This document shows positions 6,848-16,059 of a DNA stretch of 64,000 nucleotides, piece after piece. Location of the stretch: the NCBI RefSeq assembly GCF_028657945.1, contig NZ_CP059693.1, positions 2,294,001-2,358,000 on the forward strand, in the 5' to 3' direction. The notes below the pieces were generated by a model. That model was not told where the DNA came from, did no database searches, and worked only from the letters and a program-made list of their open reading frames with translations. Origin of the DNA: Thalassomonas haliotis. Lineage in GTDB: Bacteria; Pseudomonadota; Gammaproteobacteria; Enterobacterales; Alteromonadaceae. The position numbers and the translations under genes are program-made. The number at the start of each line of letters is the position of its first letter. Within the stretch, counting starts at the first letter, position 1.

Positions 6848-9313
6848 ATGAAAAAGCTAGTACTTAGTCTCGCGATTTGCAGCGCACTTGGTTTAAGTGG
6901 CTGTGGCAGCGAATCCAACTCTGATGTGAAACAGGAAGTTACAGAGAACAACACAGCGGTTACGGCAAACAGTCGCATTGCCTTTAATCCCACTGCTGGT
7001 GTGGTATCCGTACCAAACGACTTACTTTTTACTTCCACTGCTGAATATAAAGACGGCACTTTAAATCTTACCGATTCAACAGACGGTTCAGATCCCTTGG
7101 TGGCTATGAGCGCTTTGGATGGCTGGTCAACCGTTAATCCCTTTACTATTGCTCTAGAATTCCCAGAAGGGCGTAGTCTGGATGAAGCTAGTGTTTTCTC
7201 TCCGGATTCTGTGAAAGTTTATGAAGTGCTGATGGGCGGAGATGCAAGTGATAGTGACTGTTCTGGTCTTCTTGTCTCACAAGCGTGTAAAGTTGTTAAT
7301 GAATTGACTTGGGGTGTCGACTTTGTCTCCAGCGCCTCAAATAATAGTGTAGCTATTGTTCCGATAACCCCCCTGAAGGGAAAAACGACTTATATTGTTG
7401 CGCTAACTAAAAATATAAAAGATAGTAGCGGAAAATCGGTTCTCGGCTCCAGCAGTTATGAACTGGTTCAACAAGATATTAATGTAAATCCTTTATCGAC
7501 ACAAGCTCAACGGGGTTTGCAGCTGGCAGTGAACAGTTATGAAAGTGCAATAGTCGCAGCAGGTGCCGATCGTAATTCACTGATTTATACGATGGCCATG
7601 ACAACTCAATCAACAACCGATGTCTTGTTCACTGCTAAACAATTACTGGCTGCCAATGCCGGTGCAGGTGTTGTGCCGGTTATTACTGTTACTGATGAAG
7701 ATAAATCAGTAGCCGATCAGCTACTTGAATGGGGTTTAATCGGCGCCGCTCAGGTACCTTTATATTCAACGGGTAATTTATACAGCGGCAGTGTTTCTTT
7801 GCCTTATTACTCAGGCGTTCCTACTGCTCTTAATCCAATGGCGCCGGTGAACGAGTGGTGGACAAGTGCATGTGATTCCGGTGCTATGCTGGCGCAATTT
7901 GCGGCAGCTAATCCTGATGAAATTCCCGCTGGACCTATAAATGAGTCCGATGGCATCTGTATGGCTGTATCTGAAGCGGCTGGCTTGGCGGCACCAGGAT
8001 TGCGTGATTTAAGAACGGCTCCTGGCTTTGAAGAGTTTGATCTTGAAAGAAATCTGACCAAATTTAGTCCGGTCCCTAAGGCGAAAGCGACAATGGATTT
8101 GGAAGTGCAAATGACCACACCGGATCTGGATAAGATCAACGAGTTAAATGCATTACAAGGTCTTGCGGATACCACTATGCCGGAAGGTGGCTGGCCGGTT
8201 GTGATTTTACAGCATGGTATTACTTCGAAGAAAGAAGATATGCTGGCGATCACCGGCGCTTTGTCTTATCAAGGTTTTGCAACGATTGCCATTGATCATC
8301 CCTTGCACGGTAGTCGAGGTTTTGATTTAGATGGCGATGGCGCTGATGAGATTAATGCATCTGATGGTATGGGGGGCTCTGCGACCCATTATATGAACTT
8401 GGCCAGTTTATTAACCACGCGCGATAACCTGCGTCAAAGCTCTGTTGATATGTTAGGTTTACGTTTAGGGGTCAATGCTATCTTCGATACCAGTGGCGCA
8501 GATCTTAACCTTAATACTTCAGAAGTTCACTTCCTTGGACACTCATTAGGTGCTATTACCGGCATTAACCTGGTAGCATTAGCCAATGCTCCTTTAAATG
8601 ATGCCATTGATCCTATGTTTGCCATCACTTCTAACTCTTTGGCTATGCCGGGTGTTGGTGTGGCGAATTTCTTACTGGAGTCCGGATCTTTTGGTGATGT
8701 GATTAAGTCCGGTTTGACTTATGCCAGTTCTACCGATTTTCAGGGATATGTTGCCCAGGCAAATACTCAAGGTTATACCAGCAGTTCACCTGAATGGGAA
8801 GGTTTTCTTATCGCAAGATATCAGGAATTTTATGGTGCTTTAACGGACGCACAGCGCGCCGAACTTGATGCCGGTTTCAGCTCTTTTGCTTTTGCAGCAC
8901 AAACGGTTACAGACTCTGGTGACCCCGTTAACTATGCGCTAACCATGAAGGCAACCAACACACCAACCCATGTGATTGAAGTGGTCGGTGATGGCGGCGA
9001 AAATCTGTCTGATCAGGTGATTCCAAATGAAGTGCCCGGCACTAAATTGGCGGGAACCGAAGCCGCGATCAGGTTACTGGAATTGCCAGGAGTCAGTGAA
9101 ACTGAGCCTGATAGCGGCTCTGGTGCAGTACGTTTCCTTAATGGCCACCACGGTTCTATTTTAAATCCAAGCGCTGATGCTAATGCGTCACCTTCGGTGG
9201 AATTAAGCGGCAGGGCTACGGCTGAAATGCAATCTGAAGTGGTGAGTTTCTTTGTGACTAAAGGTCAGCATGTAACCATTACAGACGAAGAGATTATTAA
9301 GCAAGAAGAATAA
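6848..9313 (+). CDS. VolA/Pla-1-type surface lipoprotein phospholipase
   Basis: 821 residues with a lipoprotein signal peptide (LGLSGC, Cys 19). The sequence has the lipase nucleophile elbow GHSLGA with Ser at about residue 566, a preceding VVILQHGITSKKEDM segment (oxyanion region), IDHPLHGSRG, and a late GHHGS with the likely catalytic His near residue 767. The N-terminal 260 residues form an Ig-like domain, as in the VolA family of Vibrio and Alteromonadales. VolA is a surface-exposed lysophospholipase that releases fatty acids from host or environmental phospholipids for uptake. GGGGAGAAATA precedes the ATG. The gene is monocistronic, with a terminator downstream and a FadR-like site upstream. 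Confidence 0.88.
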   Translation: MKKLVLSLAICSALGLSGCGSESNSDVKQEVTENNTAVTANSRIAFNPTAGVVSVPNDLLFTSTAEYKDGTLNLTDSTDGSDPLVAMSALDGWSTVNPFTIALEFPEGRSLDEASVFSPDSVKVYEVLMGGDASDSDCSGLLVSQACKVVNELTWGVDFVSSASNNSVAIVPITPLKGKTTYIVALTKNIKDSSGKSVLGSSSYELVQQDINVNPLSTQAQRGLQLAVNSYESAIVAAGADRNSLIYTMAMTTQSTTDVLFTAKQLLAANAGAGVVPVITVTDEDKSVADQLLEWGLIGAAQVPLYSTGNLYSGSVSLPYYSGVPTALNPMAPVNEWWTSACDSGAMLAQFAAANPDEIPAGPINESDGICMAVSEAAGLAAPGLRDLRTAPGFEEFDLERNLTKFSPVPKAKATMDLEVQMTTPDLDKINELNALQGLADTTMPEGGWPVVILQHGITSKKEDMLAITGALSYQGFATIAIDHPLHGSRGFDLDGDGADEINASDGMGGSATHYMNLASLLTTRDNLRQSSVDMLGLRLGVNAIFDTSGADLNLNTSEVHFLGHSLGAITGINLVALANAPLNDAIDPMFAITSNSLAMPGVGVANFLLESGSFGDVIKSGLTYASSTDFQGYVAQANTQGYTSSSPEWEGFLIARYQEFYGALTDAQRAELDAGFSSFAFAAQTVTDSGDPVNYALTMKATNTPTHVIEVVGDGGENLSDQVIPNEVPGTKLAGTEAAIRLLELPGVSETEPDSGSGAVRFLNGHHGSILNPSADANASPSVELSGRATAEMQSEVVSFFVTKGQHVTITDEEIIKQEE

Positions 9314-9335
9314 TCAATTCTGCATTTTGTTAATT

Positions 9336-9364
9336 AAAAAGCCTTCTTTTTGAAGGCTTTTTTG
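9336..9364 (+). terminator. Intrinsic terminator after the VolA-like gene
   Basis: AAAAAGCCTTC / GAAGGCTTTTT stem with a five-T loop, followed by further Ts, 22 bases after the stop. Confidence 0.88.
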
Positions 9365-9510
9365 ATCTGTTTTATTTCTCTCCTCAGCAATTGTTGCTGA
9401 ATTTGTTCATCGTTATTACTCAACGCTGTTTTTTGTATATTAGCAATCATTTCTTCCGGCAAGATATATTGGCTTTTGTAACAATGACTTAGTTTTTTAT
9501 GTTAACTTTT

Positions 9511-9586
9511 TGTACATTAATTGCATATGTAATCGGCTGTAATGTTTTTTTTTTGTAAAATTAATGTACAATGCTCGGCTTATAAT
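9511..9586 (+). promoter_or_regulatory. Promoter and inverted-repeat operator of the giant operon
   Basis: TGTACATTAATT (9511-9522) and AATTAATGTACA (9559-9570) are perfect 12-bp inverted arms with 36 bases between them. A consensus -10, TATAAT, lies at 9581-9586, ten bases after the second arm, so that arm covers the spacer and -35 area. A T-run (9545-9554) between the arms could act as an UP-like or bendable tract. There is no good -35, so an activator may be needed. Confidence 0.5.
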
Positions 9587-9591
9587 CGACA

Positions 9592-9734
9592 TTGAGGTCA
9601 GACCTGTTCTGGGTCGTTATAAAGGGTAAGGATACCTCTATACCCGGGATACTTACATCTTCCAGCCCCTTCGTTAGCTATGGATGTCTGAGATATCCTC
9701 AAAACTCACTTTTTAATAGATAAAGGCGCAGTTA
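9592..9734 (+). other. Long 5' leader with local inverted repeats
   Basis: The predicted leader of about 140 bases before the 2103-aa gene contains several short complementary pairs. Examples are AGGTC-A-GACCT (9595-9605, partly at the start site), GGGTA with TACCC, and CATC with GATG. No known riboswitch class was recognised. It may be a structured untranslated region, or only chance pairing. Confidence 0.25.
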
Positions 9735-12700
9735 ATGAATTTTTGCCGCTTGAAATCATGCTGGTTGGTACTGATATTTTTCAGCCAACTGGCTTTTGCT
9801 GTTGATGAAATCATTATAGATAACTCAGATATCGACAAAACCGTCGCCGACGGTTATTGGGCACAGTCAAGCGGAGAATGGACTGTTGCAGATAACCGTT
9901 GGTCAATCTCTTTGGGCAGACCTCCTCAGGGCGAAGACTCGGTGACTAACAATTCTGGTGGTAAATTCGAGTGGCACTTTAATATCGCCGAAGCGGGTAA
10001 GTATCATGTTTATGCCTGGTGGACTGCTGCCGGCGCACGAAGTCGTTTTACACCTTATACCATCTATTACGGTGATACCGAGATAGAAGTCCAGGTTAAC
10101 CAGCTGCAAACCTTATTTGCAGGACAATGGATTCTATTGGGGAGTTATGATTTTCCAGCAGGAGATCGCAGTTTTGTTGATATTGAAGACCGGGGAGAGG
10201 GCGCCAATGCCGATGCTATTAAAATTGTGCGCCTTAATACTGAGGTTTATCAGGACACTAACGGCAACTATTATCTGACCTTACCGGAAACTCATGGTTT
10301 TAAAAATATCAAATTGGCCTTAGTGGATGGCAGCTGGCAAGTTACTGAACTCGACCAGGCTCAGTGGAGTGCTTTATCGCTGACACCAAGCGGTTATCAG
10401 TTCAACTTGAAAGACTTTTTTACAGACGGCTTGGCGGATTTTGTTGTCAATACTGCTGATGCCCCTATCTATGTCAGTATCACAAAAAGCGAAACAGGCT
10501 ATAGCTATAGTGCCAAAACCAGCATAGTGCAGCCAAGAGTTACAGACTTTGGCTGGCTGGAAACAAGCATTAAAGCCGGACAGGAAACGGCTTTTAAATG
10601 GTATATCAACCATGCCCAGGTCTGTCATGAAACCGTGCCCGATTCAGGCAAGTTAATTCGCTATCATAATGCTGGCGAAACTGAAGCTATTCGTTATAGC
10701 GAACCTGGGGTTTATAGTAAAAAATGGTTCTGTATCGATAAATACGGTAATCGTTTCCCGGTAAATGAAAACGAATACCTGGAAGCGACGCTGACAGTAG
10801 AACCCGCGGGTTCTGCGCTTATTGTAGATGAGTCAGGCATTATTATCGATAACTCAGATATCAATAATACCGAAGCCGACGGTTACTGGGCACAGGCAAC
10901 CGGTGACTGGACTGTTCCGGATCATAGCTGGACGCTTTCAAAAGGCAGACCCCCTCAAGGAGAGGATTCGCTCACCAATAATACCGGCGGAAAATTCGAG
11001 TGGCACTTTAATTTAGCCGAAGCGGGTAATTATCACGTGTTTGCCTGGTACGCTGCCGCCGGTAGGTTAGGCGGCGCTGTACCTTATACCATCCACCATG
11101 GCGACATTGACAGTCAGGTTTTTGTTAATCAGCTGCAAAACCTCTATGCAGGGAAGTGGCTTTTACTGGGCAATTATGATTTTCCTGCCGGTGACGGCAA
11201 TTTTGTTGATATGCAAGAAGTGCTGGGCCACGGTGCCAATGCCGATGCTATTAGGTTAGTGCGTGTTAATCTTGATATTTATCAGGATAATGACGGCAAT
11301 TATTATCTGACTTTACCGGTTACTCACGGCTTTACAAAAATAAAACTGACTCTGGTTGGTGGCAGCTGGACTGTGGTTGAGCTTAACCAGGCCCAATGGG
11401 ATGCTTTAGCGTTAACAACCACCGGGGAGCAGTTCAGGCTAAAAGACTTTCACTTTAACTACAGCGGTTTGGCCGATGTGGTGGTGAATACCGACACTGG
11501 TCCGATATATGTCGTCACCGATAAAGATGATGAGGCATACAGTTATAGCGCCCACACCAGTATCCCGGGGCAAAGAATTACTAATTTCGAATGGCTGCCC
11601 GCTACGATTAAAGCCGGGAAGGAAAGTACTTTTAAGTGGTACATTAATCACGCGAAAATCTGTTACGAGACCATTGAAAACTCAACCGACTTAAAACAAC
11701 ACTCGATTGCCGGTGAAGAAATTGTTCGCTTTACAGAGCCCGGCACGTATACAAAAAAATGGTTCTGTAAGGACAGATATGGCAATCGTTTCCCGGAAAA
11801 TGAAAACGAATATCTGGAAGCGACGCTGACGGTAGAAGAATCAGAGGTCGGTATTATTGTTGATAACTCAGACGTCGATAAAACGGTTGGCGATGATTAT
11901 TGGGCTGTGGCCAGTGGTGACTGGACGGTGCCTAATCATGACTGGACGATTTCGCTCGGCAGACCTCCATACAAAGGTGACTCGCTAACCAACGATACAG
12001 GCGGTAAATTTGAATGGCATTTTAATATACCTGAGGCGGGCAATTATCACGTGTATACTTGGTATGCTGGCGCTGGCAAACTTGGCCGTACTGTGCCTTA
12101 TACCATCCACCATGGCGACACTGAGAGTACCGTTGTTTTTAATCAGCAGCAAGTCTTGTATGCCGGGAAGTGGGTTTTACTGGGCAATTATGATTTCTCC
12201 GCAGGAGACGACAATTTTGTTGAACTGCAGGAAATCTTAGGGCACGGTGCCAATGCTGATGCCGTTAAGATAGTCCGTCTTAATACCGATATTTATCAGG
12301 ACAGTGATGGCAATTATTACCTGACCTTACCGAAAACTCACGGTTATATGAAAATAAAGCTGAGCCAGGTTGACGGTAACTGGTCGGTGACTGAGCTTAA
12401 CCAGGCCCAATGGGATGGCTTAGCATTAACGGTTACCGGGGAGCAATTCCGGCTGAAAGACTTTAATCTCAGTGGTTTAGCGGATGTAGTGGTGAAAATT
12501 AATACCGGGCAGGTTTATATCACGGTTACCGAAGAGGAAGGAGTATTCAGTTATAGTACAAAAACCAGTGTCCCGGCGCAGCGGATCACCCATTTCGAAT
12601 GGACCGCCCCTGATATCAAAACCGGGCAGGAAAGCAGCTTTAAGTGGTACATTAACCAGGGGGAAATATGTTACGAGACCGTTGAAAACTCTACCAAGTT

Positions 12701-15700
12701 AATACAACATTCAATTGCCGGTGAAACAGAGTTGGTTCGTTATACCGAGCCGGGTGTTCACACGAAAAAATGGTTCTGTAAAGACAGGTACGGCAACCGC
12801 TTCCCGGAAAATGAAAATGAATATTTAGAAGCAACATTAACGGTCGAGCAAGCACCACTCATGGTGGTTGAGCAATTTGAATGGCTACCGGCCACCCTGG
12901 AAGCCGGACAGGAAAGTTCCCTGCACTGGCAGGTGAGTAATGCCGATAAATGTTATCAAACGACAAATGGCAGCGAGCCGGTTGTTGAATTTAGCGGCAG
13001 CGGCCAAACAGCCTCTAGCGTTTACGCCCAAGTGGAGACAGTTACCAGTAAATGGTATTGTCAGGATGCGTATAACAATCGTTTCCCGCAAGATCCTGCT
13101 GAATTTATCGAAGCTACACGCACCGTGACCCCGATTATTCCATTAGAAGAAGTGGTTGTTGACGACTCAGATATTAATAAAACCAGCCAGGATAAAATTT
13201 GGGCAGTGAAACATGGTAACTGGGATGTTTCATCGGCAGCCCAGCCTTATCGTGGACAGTCTCTTTATAACAGTGAAGGAGATAGTTTCGAGTGGCATTT
13301 CGTTTTACCTACCAGTGAAAATTACAATGTCTATGCCTGGTGGACTCACAGTAATTTACGCAGTAAAAGTGTGCCGTACCGGGTACATTATGGTGAAAAC
13401 ATTAGCGAAGTGCGGGTTAATCAGCAATTGGACACTTCAGCCGGGCAATGGGTGCTGATAGGCAGTTATGTATTCCCGGCAGGAGCAGAAAGCTTTGTAG
13501 AAATAGAAGGTGTGACCGGGGCAGCTTCAGCTGATGCTATCCGCCTAGAACGTGTTCTTCCCCAGGAAAGTCCGCAACAGCCGGGACAGCCGAGTATGAG
13601 TGCGCCGCAAGAAACGTCTGATATTGATTTTAGTATCAATTGGGATGCGGCTGACGGCCAATATTATAACTTTAAACTTGAATATCAGCTGGCGGGCAGC
13701 GATAGCTGGCAACTTGCCTATTCGGGCAGTGCCACCAGTTTTAGTCCGGGTAGCAGCTGGACCGGAGGAAACTATCAAGTACGTTTGAGTTGTATCAGCA
13801 GCGATTGCCCAATTGATGGTTATATCACAGATACGGTTAACCTGATCACTAAACCAGCCATACCTACATTAAAGGCGTCGGTACTGAATGTGAAAAGCGG
13901 CGAGGATTATAGCCTGCAATACAACCTGCCAGCGCAAACAACCGAATTACGCTTATTTGAAAACGGTCAGCAGATCACAATTAATGTAAACCCGGAGATC
14001 ACGACTTTTACCACAAAGAAAACCCTGGTAAATAGTTATGATTATCAGATCAGCGCCTGTAATAGTGCAGGTTGTAGTGACTTATCTGAAAAAGTTACCG
14101 TCAGTGTTTATCATCAAGCCACTGTGCCTTCAGCGCCGACCACCGCGTTGCCGGCTTACCCTATGAATCGTTTGATAGAAGTTGTCTGGCCGCATATCCC
14201 GGTTGAACAAACGAGTCTGTACTATTTTGCCTCGGGTTTAGCTAAAGACAGTACGCCTGAGCAAGTTTATCAGCAGGCAAGGTTAATCACTCAAGCGACC
14301 AAGCTGGAATTTAATGAACTCGGTTATGTCTGGTTCTTTGCCAAGGCCTGTGATGTGCTTAATGTTTGTAGTGACTATAGTACACCGGTGCGTATTCAGA
14401 TCATTGCCAAACCGCAACTTGTACCGGTGTCATTTTCGGTATCCCTGCTAGGGGAAAGTATAGAAAACAGTACTCAAGCGATAAGTGTGCCGTTAGCACA
14501 ATCTTTTGTTATCCACTGGTCTGCTGGTGAAGAAGTTGCCGCTGCAGGTGTCGGCTATTATCGTCTTGAACAAAATGGCGTACTGGCTGCGACCATAGCA
14601 GAGACCAGTAATGAATTAAAAGCACAATATGGCGACGATTTATTTCACTATGGCTTAAGTCTTGATAGTGCTGGGGAAAATAATTATACCTTGCAGGCGT
14701 GTAATCAAATGACCAATAGTCAAAATGAAACGCTTGACTGCGGCCCTAAAGCGGCAGTTGTGGTTTATGCCGGTACACCAATACCGGTAACTGCCCCTGT
14801 AATGCTGTCGGCAAAACAAAGTGGCAGTCAATACCTGCTGGAATGGAGCGAAATAGCAAATGCCAGCCATTATATTGTTGAATACAAGGTTAATGGTGTC
14901 TGGACGGTACTTAAAGGTGATCTAGCAACCAACAGCTACAGTGCTGATGCGAGCCAGGGACCAGAGTTCAGGGTAAGTAGTTGTGAGCAAAGTGTTTGCT
15001 CAAGCACGCAGGAAGTTAACAATGCCGTCAGCGGAGATTTACAGGTCGTAAGTCTTTCTTCAGCACGTTTAAATGCGCAAAACGATGGTCACCATACATT
15101 GAGCTGGCAAGTGAAGGGAGCCAGCCGGGTACAGCTGATCAGCGATAAGGGGCATGATTTTGATAACCTTGGATTGCAAAGTGCTTTAGATGTGACCGTC
15201 AGTGATTTTACTACCTTTACCTTAAAGATTTCCGGCTTTGGTGAGCAAACCGAGCAAAAAATAAGCATCGTTAAACCGGCAGCCGCGCCTGTGGTGGTTA
15301 TTCCAAGAAAGAGTCCGTATTTACAGCCTTTATATAGCTTAGGTTTGCAACCGATTGAGCGCTCGTTACTCACCGGTATTAATCAGCATAACTATGTTGC
15401 CGATGTCGAAGGCAAGCTTTACCGGATATCGGATCAAGGAGAGATTAAATGGACGATACAATTACCGGGCTTAGTGGCCAACAAGCCATTGTGGGCCAGT
15501 GATGACAGCGGCGCAGAATATCTGTTTTTCGCTGTTAGTAAAACCGCCGATAGCACCCAAAGCAGTCTGGGGCAGTTATGCCGGATAAGCATAAACGGTG
15601 AAAACTTAAGCTGTTTTGAACTGGCGAATAACGCCATTGCCAGCCCGGTACTTTACCAGGGCGCGGGAGAGGCCAGTGGTAAGGCCCGGTTATTCTTGGT

Positions 15701-16046
15701 TGATATCAACGGCATGATGCATGAATTTGTACCATTTGCCGCAAGCTTTGTTACCGAAGATAGCCAACCAGTTTACAGCCAGCAATTATTAGTGGAACAA
15801 CAGGCCATACGGGTGCTGACCTCGCCGCAAATAGATTACAAAAATAACTTCCTTATTGTTCGCAGTGAAGACAATGGTGTGCAGGCTTTTGAATTGCCTG
15901 AAGTATCGTCGTCGCTGGATAAAGGGATTAATAAATTATTAAAGGCACTGCCTGATAGTTTGAGCAAGATGTTTACCGATGAAACGAATAATGACACCAA
16001 TAAACCCGCACAAACCAACGCTGTTTGGTCACGTAAGTTAGATTAA
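9735..16046 (+). CDS. Giant secreted golvesin/Ig-repeat protein (2103 aa)
   Basis: A Sec signal peptide (cleavage near residue 23, AFA|VDE) is followed by three long tandem units of about 335-345 residues (from residues 26, 369 and 707). Each unit has a golvesin C-terminal-like beta-sandwich (IIDNSD..., GGKFEWHF, YHVYAWW, ANADAI), a middle module (YYLTLP.THG, LNQAQW) and a Cys-containing Ig-like module (KWYINH, KKWFCKDRYGNRFP, LEATLTVE). A lone Ig-like module and a fourth golvesin domain (from 1140) follow, then fibronectin-like domains (about 1285-1850) and a C-terminal PQQ-like propeller segment (about 1860-2103) ending in VWSRKLD. Golvesin domains occur in extracellular polysaccharide-acting and RHS proteins. 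Probable role: cell-surface or extracellular binding. It is 13 bp before the RHS giant, so clearly operonic. Confidence 0.85.
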   Translation: MNFCRLKSCWLVLIFFSQLAFAVDEIIIDNSDIDKTVADGYWAQSSGEWTVADNRWSISLGRPPQGEDSVTNNSGGKFEWHFNIAEAGKYHVYAWWTAAGARSRFTPYTIYYGDTEIEVQVNQLQTLFAGQWILLGSYDFPAGDRSFVDIEDRGEGANADAIKIVRLNTEVYQDTNGNYYLTLPETHGFKNIKLALVDGSWQVTELDQAQWSALSLTPSGYQFNLKDFFTDGLADFVVNTADAPIYVSITKSETGYSYSAKTSIVQPRVTDFGWLETSIKAGQETAFKWYINHAQVCHETVPDSGKLIRYHNAGETEAIRYSEPGVYSKKWFCIDKYGNRFPVNENEYLEATLTVEPAGSALIVDESGIIIDNSDINNTEADGYWAQATGDWTVPDHSWTLSKGRPPQGEDSLTNNTGGKFEWHFNLAEAGNYHVFAWYAAAGRLGGAVPYTIHHGDIDSQVFVNQLQNLYAGKWLLLGNYDFPAGDGNFVDMQEVLGHGANADAIRLVRVNLDIYQDNDGNYYLTLPVTHGFTKIKLTLVGGSWTVVELNQAQWDALALTTTGEQFRLKDFHFNYSGLADVVVNTDTGPIYVVTDKDDEAYSYSAHTSIPGQRITNFEWLPATIKAGKESTFKWYINHAKICYETIENSTDLKQHSIAGEEIVRFTEPGTYTKKWFCKDRYGNRFPENENEYLEATLTVEESEVGIIVDNSDVDKTVGDDYWAVASGDWTVPNHDWTISLGRPPYKGDSLTNDTGGKFEWHFNIPEAGNYHVYTWYAGAGKLGRTVPYTIHHGDTESTVVFNQQQVLYAGKWVLLGNYDFSAGDDNFVELQEILGHGANADAVKIVRLNTDIYQDSDGNYYLTLPKTHGYMKIKLSQVDGNWSVTELNQAQWDGLALTVTGEQFRLKDFNLSGLADVVVKINTGQVYITVTEEEGVFSYSTKTSVPAQRITHFEWTAPDIKTGQESSFKWYINQGEICYETVENSTKLIQHSIAGETELVRYTEPGVHTKKWFCKDRYGNRFPENENEYLEATLTVEQAPLMVVEQFEWLPATLEAGQESSLHWQVSNADKCYQTTNGSEPVVEFSGSGQTASSVYAQVETVTSKWYCQDAYNNRFPQDPAEFIEATRTVTPIIPLEEVVVDDSDINKTSQDKIWAVKHGNWDVSSAAQPYRGQSLYNSEGDSFEWHFVLPTSENYNVYAWWTHSNLRSKSVPYRVHYGENISEVRVNQQLDTSAGQWVLIGSYVFPAGAESFVEIEGVTGAASADAIRLERVLPQESPQQPGQPSMSAPQETSDIDFSINWDAADGQYYNFKLEYQLAGSDSWQLAYSGSATSFSPGSSWTGGNYQVRLSCISSDCPIDGYITDTVNLITKPAIPTLKASVLNVKSGEDYSLQYNLPAQTTELRLFENGQQITINVNPEITTFTTKKTLVNSYDYQISACNSAGCSDLSEKVTVSVYHQATVPSAPTTALPAYPMNRLIEVVWPHIPVEQTSLYYFASGLAKDSTPEQVYQQARLITQATKLEFNELGYVWFFAKACDVLNVCSDYSTPVRIQIIAKPQLVPVSFSVSLLGESIENSTQAISVPLAQSFVIHWSAGEEVAAAGVGYYRLEQNGVLAATIAETSNELKAQYGDDLFHYGLSLDSAGENNYTLQACNQMTNSQNETLDCGPKAAVVVYAGTPIPVTAPVMLSAKQSGSQYLLEWSEIANASHYIVEYKVNGVWTVLKGDLATNSYSADASQGPEFRVSSCEQSVCSSTQEVNNAVSGDLQVVSLSSARLNAQNDGHHTLSWQVKGASRVQLISDKGHDFDNLGLQSALDVTVSDFTTFTLKISGFGEQTEQKISIVKPAAAPVVVIPRKSPYLQPLYSLGLQPIERSLLTGINQHNYVADVEGKLYRISDQGEIKWTIQLPGLVANKPLWASDDSGAEYLFFAVSKTADSTQSSLGQLCRISINGENLSCFELANNAIASPVLYQGAGEASGKARLFLVDINGMMHEFVPFAASFVTEDSQPVYSQQLLVEQQAIRVLTSPQIDYKNNFLIVRSEDNGVQAFELPEVSSSLDKGINKLLKALPDSLSKMFTDETNNDTNKPAQTNAVWSRKLD
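9810..12850 (+). repeat. Three tandem repeats of about 1 kb in the golvesin gene
   Basis: Units begin at 9810, 10839 and 11853, each opening with codons for I-I-(I/V)-D-N-S-D and closing with the LEATLTVE Ig-like end. They are alike at protein level throughout, while synonymous differences are common. They therefore look like established domain duplications rather than recent copying. Confidence 0.8.
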
Positions 16047-16059
16047 GGGATTGAGCATT

